From positions 12,567,001 to 12,631,000 of the forward strand of contig OX387610.1 of assembly GCA_947568835.1 (NCBI GenBank): 64,000 nucleotides of DNA, read 5' to 3'. Position 1 is the stretch's first letter. The number at the start of each line of letters is the position of its first letter. Of the stretch, positions 56,601 to 64,000 are shown piece by piece. The position numbers were made by a program, and so were the translations under genes. The DNA is from Protonemura montana. Its lineage: Eukaryota; Arthropoda; Insecta; Plecoptera; Nemouridae. The notes under the pieces were generated by a model. The model ran no database searches. It had not been told where the DNA came from and was given only the letters and a program-made list of their open reading frames with translations.

Positions 56601-59600
56601 CTATCCTTGCCCTATACCAGTCCTAACCTTGCCCTATACCAGTCCTATCCTTGCCCTATACCAGTACTATCCTTGCCCTACACCAGTCCTATCCTTGCCC
56701 TATACCAGTACTATCCTTGCCCTACACCAGTCCTAGCCTTGCCCTATACCAGCCCTAGCCTTCCCCTATACCAGTCCTATCCTTGCCCTATACCAGTCCT
56801 ATCCTTGCCCTATACCAGTCCTATCCTTGCCCTATACCAGTCCTATCCTTGCCCTATACCATTCCTATCCTTGCCCTATACCAGTCCTATCCTTGCCCTA
56901 TACCAGTACTATCCTTGCCCTACACCAGTCCTATCCTTGCCCTATACCAGTACTATCCTTGCCCTATACCAGTACTATCCTTGCCCTACACCAGTCCTAT
57001 CCTTGCCCTATACCAGTACTATCCTTGCCCTACACCAGTCCTAGCCTTGCCCTATACCAGCCCTAGCCTTCCCCTATACCAGTCCTATCCTTGCCCTATA
57101 CCAGCCCTATCCTTGCCCTATACCAGTCATATCCTTGCCCTATACCAGTCCTATCCTTGCCCTATACCAGTCCTATCCTTGCCCTATACCATTCCTATCC
57201 TTGCCCTATACCAGCCCTATCCTTGCCCTATACCAGCCCTATCCTTGTCCTACACCAGCCCTATCCTTGCCATATACCAGCCCTATCCTTGCCCTATACC
57301 AGCCCTATCCTTGTCCTACACCAGCCCTATCCTTGCCCTATACCAGCCCTATCCTTGTCCTACACCAGCCCTATCCCTGCCCTATACCAGCCCTAGCCTT
57401 CCCCTATACCAGTCCTATCCTTCCCCTATACCAGTCCTATCCTTGCCCTATACCATTCCTATCCTTGCCCTATACCAGCCCTATCCTTGCCCTATACCAG
57501 CCCTATCCTTGTCCTACACCAGCCCTATCCCTGCCCTATACCAGTCCTATCCTTGCCCTATACCAGTCCTATCCTTGCCCTATACCATCCCTATCCTTGC
57601 CCTATACCAGCCCTATCCTTGTCCTACACCAGCCCTATCCTTGCCCTATACCATTCCTATCCTTGCCCTATACCAGCCCTATCCTTGCCCTATACCAGCC
57701 CTATCCTTGTCCTACACCAGCCCTATCCCTGCCCTATACCAGTCCTATCCTTGCCCTATACCAGTCCTATCCTTGCCCTATACCATCCCTATCCTTGCAC
57801 TATACCAGCCCTATCCTTGTCCTACACCAGCCCTATCCTTGCCCTATACCATCCCTATCCTTGCCCTATACCAGCCCTATCCTTGTCCTATACCAGCCCT
57901 ATCCCTGCTGAAGAAAAGATCATATGTAGAACACTTCTCCTACTAGAAGAGTTAACTCATGTTGGAATCCATGTTAAAAAAACAAAACAATCAGCTAATT
58001 GTCAGGGCAATTCGTCACCTATAAAGTGCAATGTGCATAATCGTGGTTCGCGTTTTTCCCGCCAGTCTGATGAGAGACGCCATCGGGCGTCTGGCCAGCG
58101 AAATGCGCGCGAGGCGACCGCTCGGTGGGCAGCGCTGCGTAGAGGTACGGACAACCTTGCAACTATGTCAAGGTTACTGGAATTTAGCGGTACCTTTGCC
58201 CGGTGGTTATTTTGTACGTACGCTCACGTACGCGACGCGTTTCCACCTTAACTTGTAATACTGCACGTCGATCACTCATTCCGGAAAAAGTTTGGTCTAC
58301 TATTCAAGAAACACATGTTATTTTTACGTGTTGTTGAAAATTTTATTTATAAATGGCATTCAGCAGAACGTTGGTTTATTCACAGAATCTTATCATTCTG
58401 GAAAATAAATGGCAAATACACTAGCTCATAATTTTGTCAACGCAAAGCGATAGCAAGGCTAAGCTTAGCTAAGCTCAGGCAACGCCACCCTTTGTCAGGC
58501 AGCGCCGACAAAGCATAGCGAAAGTAAAGACATTGTTTTTCGCCTTTTGGCACAACTTCCTTCCCTCCAAGAAAACACACGATCTAGAACAGCACCTGAA
58601 TTCAATTGAGAGCGTACCCACCTTTTTCGTTACAAATTAACCACTGCGGCTTTGTCTCACATTTGTTTCAAGATCTAGCGATCTAATCTGAGTAATAAGA
58701 ACTGGTATTACTACATTCGACCCTCGACTGCCATCTGGGACATATTTGGATCTAAATCATCGTCTTCCTCATCATCCGCATAGCGCCATTATTAGCGCTG
58801 GGTCTCTGACTTAACCTAAAATCACAAAGAAGTGGACTTTGCAGGCCGCGGACCCCAAGCAACCCTCGACGATGTCAGGTTTCGCGGCCGACGTCCTCTT
58901 CGCGGCCGGCAACTCGTTCCGTGGGGCTCCGCACTTTGGAAAATCAAAGCTCAATTCGGAGCCCGGCAGCTTCCTGAATCGTCAGCAGGAACGTGCCATG
59001 ATGAACAAATTTCAACGCACCCGAGAAGCGCTGGCGGTTGAGGTTTGTAGGATGTTTATAGGTGTACCCAGAAGTGGAAACCCCACTCGACATGCGACAG
59101 ATTTCTTTGTGAATTAAAGTGGTAGTTACATCTAAAAAAAATTTTTTTTTATGGGTCTAGAAGCTCAAAGTAAGTCGAAGCCCGCAGAGGAAAGTATGGT
59201 CAGCAGTAATTTTAATTCCTGAAAAAATATCTAAAATTTCAGCCAGAGGACACGGCACCTCCATCGACGCGAAATTAGAATCAATACCTCAATACCTGCC
59301 AATAAAATACCTGCCAACACAATACTTGCTTATACAATACCTGTCACATTGCTTTGGTTAATGTATCAAAAAATGTCTCTGTGTTATTCTTATGGACAAT
59401 TATTTTCTAAGTCGAAATACTTCAAGTTTGATCATGTTTTATTGGTTTTAGCGACTTAAGTGCTTTTGAGTAATCTTTAATATCATACATAGGAAAATTT
59501 TGTGATCAATTTAATTTTAAATTATGACAACCTCGGACCTCGGTCTCTTTCGAGAAATTCCCAAAAAACGTACTAACGAGGTAATTTGAAATCACACTAG

Positions 59601-59822
59601 ACTGTCACCTTTTCTCGTTTCCTCCATCTTTCCTTTCCGCCACTAGAGTTTGTTGCCTGCCCGGAAGCCCCGAGCGTCCCTCAAAGTGGCGCCGAGCTCG
59701 ACCGAACGTCGCCGACCACACCCGAAAGTACCGAAGTCGCGCGACATTCACCGAGAGCGCCCGAAGGCAGCGATCAGGGCGACACCAAGCCAGGCTTGCT
59801 AGAAGCAGATAGCACGATGTGA
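53620..59822 (+). CDS. Unrecognised six-exon gene, basic protein with one C2H2-type finger
   Basis: Exons 53620-53646, 54701-54892, 55720-56180, 58066-58144, 58845-59042 and 59649-59822 join in consistent phase (376 residues). The start is MQTTRTYPLPRKLLPS. A perfectly spaced C-X2-C-X12-H-X3-H unit lies at Cys41/Cys44/His57/His61 (VCSDCDKVLFEPRQ...HRCKH). A long basic, Ser/Thr/Pro-rich segment with SPSKKRRTHKSRTKSELKRK (likely nuclear signal) fills exon 3. Exon 5 has a helical stretch FLNRQQERAMMNKFQRTREA. The tail is acidic and ends GLLEADSTM. Phase agreement at five junctions is the main evidence. The last exon uses the second AG of CTAGAG. I recognise no family; a nuclear role is inferred only. 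Intron 3 holds the 22-bp array. Confidence 0.6.
53887..54130 (-). mobile_element. 5S rRNA-derived SINE, fragmented
   Basis: 53887-53960 is a reversed head (AACTTCAGTGATCTCACGAG). 53990-54060 is a reversed tail (GTGTTTAACGACGCACTG). 54085-54130 is a reduced body (CCTGGATTTGTAGAGGA). It is a composite of at least two insertions, in intron 1 of the novel gene. Confidence 0.6.
54165..54560 (-). mobile_element. LINE 3' end fragment, antisense
   Basis: The minus-strand frame ends FLKDLLILHGFYNVDEFINL, which parallels FLKEFLRDHCFYTLDEF at the end of the reverse transcriptase at 29.8-30.6 kb. It is followed by an A/T-rich UTR and, at the plus-strand left side, a (TTTG)n run that is the reverse of a (CAAA)n tail. 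Same clade as the larger copy. Confidence 0.7.
55028..55325 (+). mobile_element. tRNA-derived SINE with inverted tail fragment
   Basis: 55165-55240 is the 76-nt tRNA-like unit (A box AGCTCAATGGGTTAGAGCA, B box region GGGATTTGAGTCCC) followed by the CATCAATTTTTGAGAC tail to about 55325. 55028-55080 is an inverted tail fragment. Segment 55093-55160 matches the sequence upstream of the tRNA unit in the copy at 4.2 kb, which confirms a shared 5' module. Confidence 0.7.
56574..57906 (+). repeat. 22-bp minisatellite, about 60 units
   Basis: Consensus CCCTATCCTTGCCCTATACC then AG, with variants TACACCAG, CCATTCC, CAGTACT and TTGTCC. The variants occur in ordered blocks, so segments longer than one unit have been duplicated. 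There is strong strand asymmetry: almost no G on the plus strand. No stop occurs in any plus frame, so long SYTSPILALYQ-type frames are artefacts. It fills most of intron 3 of the novel gene. Confidence 0.95.
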
Positions 59823-59934
59823 AAACAAAACCTATTGCTGTTGCAATCTCTTTTCTTAGTAACGCTGCTGTTTTGTTTGCATAAATGGATAAATCTAAAC
59901 AACCAGGATCTAACAAAGTCTGAGAATTTGGTCG

Positions 59935-60385
59935 CAGATATGATGATTGATTTGTGGTGTTTAACGACGCACTTTTTTGACAACGAGCCATGTGGCACTG
60001 ATCTAGCGGCGTCGGTGAATGAGTGGATGATGACGAGGACGATGATGAGCATATCTAACTTTAAAGAGATAAGGGTAAACCCGGTCCCACCACATAGCCT
60101 ACTCCTGTCGAAGAGCACCAAGGGGACCACCGGCTTAACGTCCCTTCCGAAGGACGGTACAACGCGAACAACAGAATACCTTCACAAATTCATGCTGTCG
60201 AGAGGTTGATAAGCAAGACGAGTGAAGTTGCTGTACTAACTTTCATCCCTCCAACCTCTCTCCTGAACAGATCTGGTCATGTGTATGATGGTCACCCATC
60301 CAATATCTGACCCAGCGCAGTGTTGCTTAACTTCGGTGATCTCACGAGAACCTGTGTTTCCAACACGGCAAACCGTTCGGTGTGC
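59935..60385 (-). mobile_element. 5S rRNA-derived SINE, full length, reverse
   Basis: In reverse: tail GATTGATTTGTGGTGTTTAA, ACGACGCACTTTTTTGAC, core CCTTCCGAAGGACGG, CATGCTGTCGAGAGG, AACCTCTCTCCTGAACAG, then head GGTCACCCATCCAATA and GCTTAACTTCGGTGATC, ending CCGTTCGGTGTG. It starts about 110 bases after the stop codon of the novel gene. Confidence 0.8.
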
Positions 60386-61356
60386 TATTGTCTATTGCTG
60401 GTTCATCGTAATATGTTATTATATTATGCATTATAAAGTATTCGTTAAGACATTTTTAAAAAGCGACATAATCTTCTGCACGCAACACTTCGACAGCTGA
60501 GAGTAATGCCACCAATGCTTTGGCTCAAAGCCATGGCTAGCGGTAAATTCAGATTGAACACGATGGACGTTTAGGTACCCTTGAGCTTGAAGAGGCTACA
60601 ATCGTGCAAGCTCGGTATGAAGGTTAATGTTGGATACAAGGTGTAGGTGTGAAGGTATTAAGTTGAGACTTGCTACCAGGTGTCTCTGTCCTCAACGAGA
60701 TCGTGCTTCTTCGCTGGTGGTTACGGTCATGGCCTGCACGCGTCCCATGCGTAGGACGACGGTGCCCTACCAAGGAACAGCTGTCGATATGCAAGGACTT
60801 TGTTTCAATCTTCGAGGCAGAACATGGTGTTGTGCATTGGACTATCTATGTGTTTATATTTGATTCAGTTATTGCTCCTATAGTCAATTATTAGATAGCT
60901 GGACAGCTTGAACTCAAGGAACCCAAAAGGCTTTGTGGCCATTTTTCGAACGCATCTCCCACAGTTTACAGGGAGAGCTTCCTTAACCAACTTGCCACAT
61001 GCAAATCATTGTGCTAATCCTTATAACAATATGCACATTAAACAAATTAACTGATTAAATTCAAAAATTTAGCATCAAGGTTCAGGAAGTCAATGCAGCC
61101 ACTTGGATGGTGACGAACATGCCCTAGTAGCCATGAATTACAAAAAATTTGTCGCACAGAGCTACCTGTCAGAGAATTCGGAGATATTTGGACCGATCGG
61201 AATCGCAAATTAATATTGTGCTTTTTTGTGTTATCTCACGATCGACTTTATTTGTCGAGCAACTCATTTTATTAAAAAAAAAAGCAATAATAAAGTAATG
61301 CAATCGTGCAATCGTGCAATCGTGTTTGTTGTAAAATTGTGTGTTTGAATGAGTCA
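60386..61356. other. Spacer, no gene confirmed
   Basis: A 75-codon frame at 60670-60894 is less AT-rich than its surroundings but lacks splice sites or a known domain. A CAATCGTG triplication lies at about 61302-61325, next to the palindrome. Confidence 0.35.
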
Positions 61357-61746
61357 AGTCCGGGTCTAGTTTGGATGGTGAAACTGGTTTGAAACGCGCG
61401 GTTGTTTTCAAGTCGACCGCTTTGGTCATTAAGCGAGTAGGTACACAATAGTTACCGACCGATCACTGATAGGTATTTCGACATTTTATTAATTACTACT
61501 CGATGTCTCAACAGAGTTCGCTGTCGACCTGTTGTACAACACTAGGTCTCGATCAGCTATACTTGGTTGAAGACCAGACCCTGGGTGTCCTATGTTGAGG
61601 TATCGGAGTAAACTCGGCCTCTTTGACGGCCAAGCTCTGAAGGGTCGCATCTTCGATTTTGGAGCGGTTAGTCGAGTCTTGGCTCGTAGGGCGGGTTCAT
61701 GCGCGCTTACATCAAATGTAAAATAGTCATAATAAAAATACAAGCT

Positions 61747-61811
61747 GGCTTGATTTGAATCCCGTCCCTCCGCTTACGGTCTAGTCAGTCTGCCACTCGA
61801 CCACGAAGCTT
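61747..61811 (-). ncRNA. tRNA-like unit 2, left arm
   Basis: Mirror of 62978-63043: A box TGGTCGAGTGG and B-box-like GGGATTCAAATC on the minus strand. It resembles a class II (Ser/Leu) tRNA start and is probably a SINE promoter, not a translating tRNA. Confidence 0.4.
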
Positions 61812-62045
61812 TTGATGTATCTAGAATAATTTGTATTACACACAAACGCTAAACTTAGTCTGTCGATGAAAGAAGTATTGAAATGGAATGATTATTGAAA
61901 AATGTTTACAAGTCCAGATTGTAGTACTAATTTCGGCCAACAGGTTGCGCTCAAGTCATTTTTTCGCTTAACACTAAGTCCCGTTCCTATATACTTGATG
62001 CTAGACTTAGGAGCCGCACGCGGGGTTAGGTGGGGTCTGGGGTCG

Positions 62046-62114
62046 TGGGAACGCCCCGCGAAATTGCCGTGCGCGAGTGGCGCGAAGCGCCACGAGTGCG
62101 CGGCAATTTCGCTA
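62046..62114 (+). repeat. GC-rich hairpin in left arm
   Basis: GCGAAATTGCCGTGCGCGAG pairs with GTGCGCGGCAATTTCGC around an inner GTGGCGC-GAA-GCGCCAC stem. The right arm holds the mirror at about 62673-62740. It is a hairpin nested in the big palindrome. Confidence 0.85.
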
Positions 62115-62271
62115 GTGTCTTAAACAAACGCCCCAAAAAAAAAAAACATTCGCGACAGTTGCGATCCAGAAATTCCGAATTTGACGTCCAGATCTTGACG
62201 TCGACGACGAACTCGATCGCCTTGCAGGAGGCAGGTTTTCACGCAACGCACGCCTAGAGAAATAAAATGTC

Positions 62272-62343
62272 TTAGCATGGACGGGAATCGAACGCACGAC
62301 CCCAGCACTGAAACTTTGCAGCATTACCACACGACCACTCGAA
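62272..62343 (-). ncRNA. tRNA-like unit 1, left arm
   Basis: Mirror of 62444-62514: A box TGGTCGTGTGG and B box GTTCGATTCCC on the minus strand, 11/11-type matches to Pol III boxes. Transcription would run away from the palindrome centre. Confidence 0.45.
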
Positions 62344-62443
62344 CTCATACACACAACATGTTTTTTTGTATATATGAATTGCTCCTCACCGAGTAATAGG
62401 TGGGGTAATTCATAAATACAAAATAAACATGTTGTGTGTATGA

Positions 62444-62514
62444 GTTCGAGTGGTCGTGTGGTAATGCTGCAAAGTTTCAGTGCTGGGGTCGTGCGTTCGA
62501 TTCCCGTCCATGCT
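62444..62514 (+). ncRNA. tRNA-like unit 1, right arm
   Basis: GAGTGGTCGTGTGGTAATGC (A box) and GCGTTCGATTCCCGTCCATG (B box) are 40-45 bases apart, as in a tRNA. Not a clean cloverleaf. The two units 1 are divergent from the centre, so Pol III could transcribe both arms outward. Confidence 0.45.
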
Positions 62515-62977
62515 AAGACATTTTATTTCTCTAGGCGTGCGTTGCGTGAAAACCTGCCTCCTGCAAGGCGATCGAGTTCGTCGTCGACGTCAAGATCTGG
62601 ACGTCAAATTCGGAATTTCTGGATCGCAACTGTCGCGAATGTTTTTTTTTTTGGGGCGTTTGTTTAAGACACTAGCGAAATTGCCGCGCACTCGTGGCGC
62701 TTCGCGCCACTCGCGCACGGCAATTTCGCGGGGCGTTCCCACGACCCCAGACCCCACCTAACCCCGTGTGCGGCTCCTAAGTCTAGCATCAAGTATATAG
62801 GAACGGGACTTAGTGTTAAGCGAAAAAATGACTTGAGCGCAACCTGTTGGCCGAAATTAGTACTACAATCTGGACTTGTAAACATTTTTCAATAATCATT
62901 CCATTTCAATACTTCTTTCATCGACAGACTAAGTTTAGCGTTTGTGTGTAATACAAATTATTCTAGATACATCAAAA

Positions 62978-63043
62978 GCTTCGTGGTCGAGTGGCAGACT
63001 GACTAGACCGTAAGCGGAGGGACGGGATTCAAATCAAGCCAGC
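62978..63043 (+). ncRNA. tRNA-like unit 2, right arm
   Basis: TCGTGGTCGAGTGGCAGACT and GACGGGATTCAAATCAAGCC supply A- and B-box-like sequences. Outward direction like unit 1. Confidence 0.4.
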
Positions 63044-63477
63044 TTGTATTTTTATTATGACTATTTTACATTTGATGTAAGCGCGCATGAACCCGCCCTA
63101 CGAGCCAAGACTCGACTAACCGCCCCAAAATCGGGCTTGGATCGCACTCAGCCTACCAAAAATGCCGCAATCTAAAGCCAAGATGCGACCCTTCAGAGCT
63201 CGACCGTCAAAGATGGCCGAGTTTACTCCGATACCTTGGCAGGGGACACCCAGGGTCTGGTCTTCAACCAAGTATAGCTGATCGAGACCTAGTGTTGCAC
63301 AACAGGTCGACAGCGAACTCTGTTGAGACATCGAGTAGTAATTAATAAAATGTCGATATATCAGTGATCGGTCGGTAACTATCGTGTACCTACTCGCTTA
63401 ATGACCAAAGCGGTCGACTTGAAAACAACCGCGCGTTTCAAACCAGTTTCACCATCCAAACTAGACCCGGACTAGCT

Positions 63478-63925
63478 GTAGGTGCCTTTATGTGAAAAGA
63501 AGTTTGTATCCAGAGGAAGATTGAAAGCTCATGTAGAAACCCATACTATGGCACGTACAATTAAATGCGAGTTTTTCCCTCAGATATTCCTGCGTAATGG
63601 AGGTCTCAAATCTCACATGGTAACGCATAGACTTACTTGGAACGTACTTATAGCTGTCACCTTTGCCCAAAACTTTCCCAAGTAGAAACGATGTAACATT
63701 TCTTTTGGCCACAACCTTACTTAGTACGATTCGTCGATTCACCTGTCACGAGTCCTCGAAAACTGTCATGACTTAAGACATAACGCACAGCGATGAACAG
63801 GCTTTTAGTTGCAAACAATGCCCGGCCAGGTTCAAGCGAAGGACCGGTCTCAGAGCCCACATGGCCACGCACAGAGATAGGCGTAGATGTGAGTGTGATT
63901 TATTTGGGAAGCAAAGCACCTGCAT
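63478..63925 (+). pseudogene. Decayed C2H2 zinc-finger sequence
   Basis: Four finger remnants in changing frames. The first (PLCEKKFVSRGRLKAHVETH) lost its first Cys at the palindrome edge. The second (IKCEFFPQIFLRNGGLKSHM) has Phe for its second Cys. The third shows SCHLCPK only after a frame change near 63640. The fourth (FSCKQCPARFKRRTGLRAHM) is complete with ATH, followed by CECDLFGKQ. Stops and frameshifts separate them. It could be exons with sequencing errors, but several independent defects argue for decay. Confidence 0.6.
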
Positions 63926-63938
63926 TGCTTTACCACAC

Positions 63939-64000
63939 ACCGAACGGTTTGGCATGTTGGAAACACAGGGTCTCGAGAGATCACCGAAGTTAAGCAACAC
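63939..64000 (+). mobile_element. 5S rRNA-derived SINE head, cut by the window end
   Basis: CCGAACGGTTTGGCATGTTG and GATCACCGAAGTTAAGCAAC are the start of the family. The rest lies beyond the window. Confidence 0.75.

Larger units (their letters stand above)
61357..63473. repeat. 2.1-kb palindrome (foldback-type element) with 26-bp centre
   Basis: Left arm 61357-62380 and right arm 62407-63473 are reverse complements with scattered substitutions and one indel of about 45 bp (right arm near 63135-63180). Both outer ends begin AGTCCGGGTCTAGTTTGG. The arms carry two tRNA-like units each and an inner hairpin (CGCGAAATTGCCG ... CGGCAATTTCGC). No long ORF and no transposase is present. Origin is open: an inverted duplication of a SINE-like composite, or a nonautonomous foldback transposon. 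Confidence 0.9.

Noticed and set aside
56559..58251. Very long proline/tyrosine/leucine-rich ORFs (up to 387 codons) in three overlapping frames
   Set aside because: All come from the 22-bp minisatellite, whose consensus has no stop in any plus frame. The repeat lies in an intron of the exon chain I assembled.
60627..60894. Two overlapping plus-strand ORFs (about 75 codons)
   Set aside because: No known domain, no convincing acceptor or donor in frame, and no link to the exon chain that ends at 59822.

Overview
The window is nuclear DNA from an intron-rich animal, almost certainly a bilaterian invertebrate. Genes are split by GT-AG introns, coding exons are GC-rich, introns and spacers are AT-rich, and Pol III-derived SINEs are abundant. 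Orthologues of VHL, a type I BMP receptor (saxophone/ACVR1), SYS1, adrenodoxin reductase and KLHL10 are recognisable. Short TTAGG-like runs in SINE tails hint weakly at an arthropod, but I cannot fix the lineage.

Layout. 1-6.3 kb: SINE copies, a microsatellite and one possible terminal exon at the left edge. 6.3-7.6 kb: single-exon VHL (+). 8.3-17.4 kb: nine-exon saxophone/ALK2-type receptor (+). 18.2-32.3 kb: calcineurin-like phosphoesterase/5'-nucleotidase family gene (+), about 12 exons, with LINE, SINE and foldback insertions in its introns. 33.1-34.8 kb: SYS1 (-), head-to-head with adrenodoxin reductase FDXR (+, 35.1-40 kb). 40.1-40.6 kb: possible two-exon gene (-) for a 90-residue protein, tail-to-tail with FDXR. 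42.5 kb: C2H2 zinc-finger fragment (-). 43.4-52.8 kb: complete twelve-exon KLHL10-like BTB-BACK-Kelch gene (-). 53.6-59.8 kb: unrecognised six-exon gene (+) for a 376-residue basic protein with one C2H2-type finger, divergent from KLHL10. 61.4-63.5 kb: a palindrome of about 2.1 kb with four tRNA-like modules. 63.5-64 kb: decayed C2H2 zinc-finger sequence and a SINE running off the edge.

The genes belong to unrelated housekeeping and signalling pathways (oxygen sensing, BMP signalling, Golgi trafficking, mitochondrial electron transfer, ubiquitin ligase adaptor); nothing suggests an operon or a functional cluster. Two divergent pairs, SYS1/FDXR and KLHL10/novel gene, probably share promoter regions.

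The unusual content is repetitive. There is a 5S rRNA-derived SINE family with about 17 copies, two loci of which have the 5S head in tandem triplicate. There are two tRNA-derived SINE families, LINE 3' ends carrying a 45-bp minisatellite, several intronic tandem arrays (22, 41, 43, 68, 92 and about 149 bp), foldback elements, and the large palindrome. Exon models come from reading splice sites and phases by eye plus remembered family similarity; no alignment was run.
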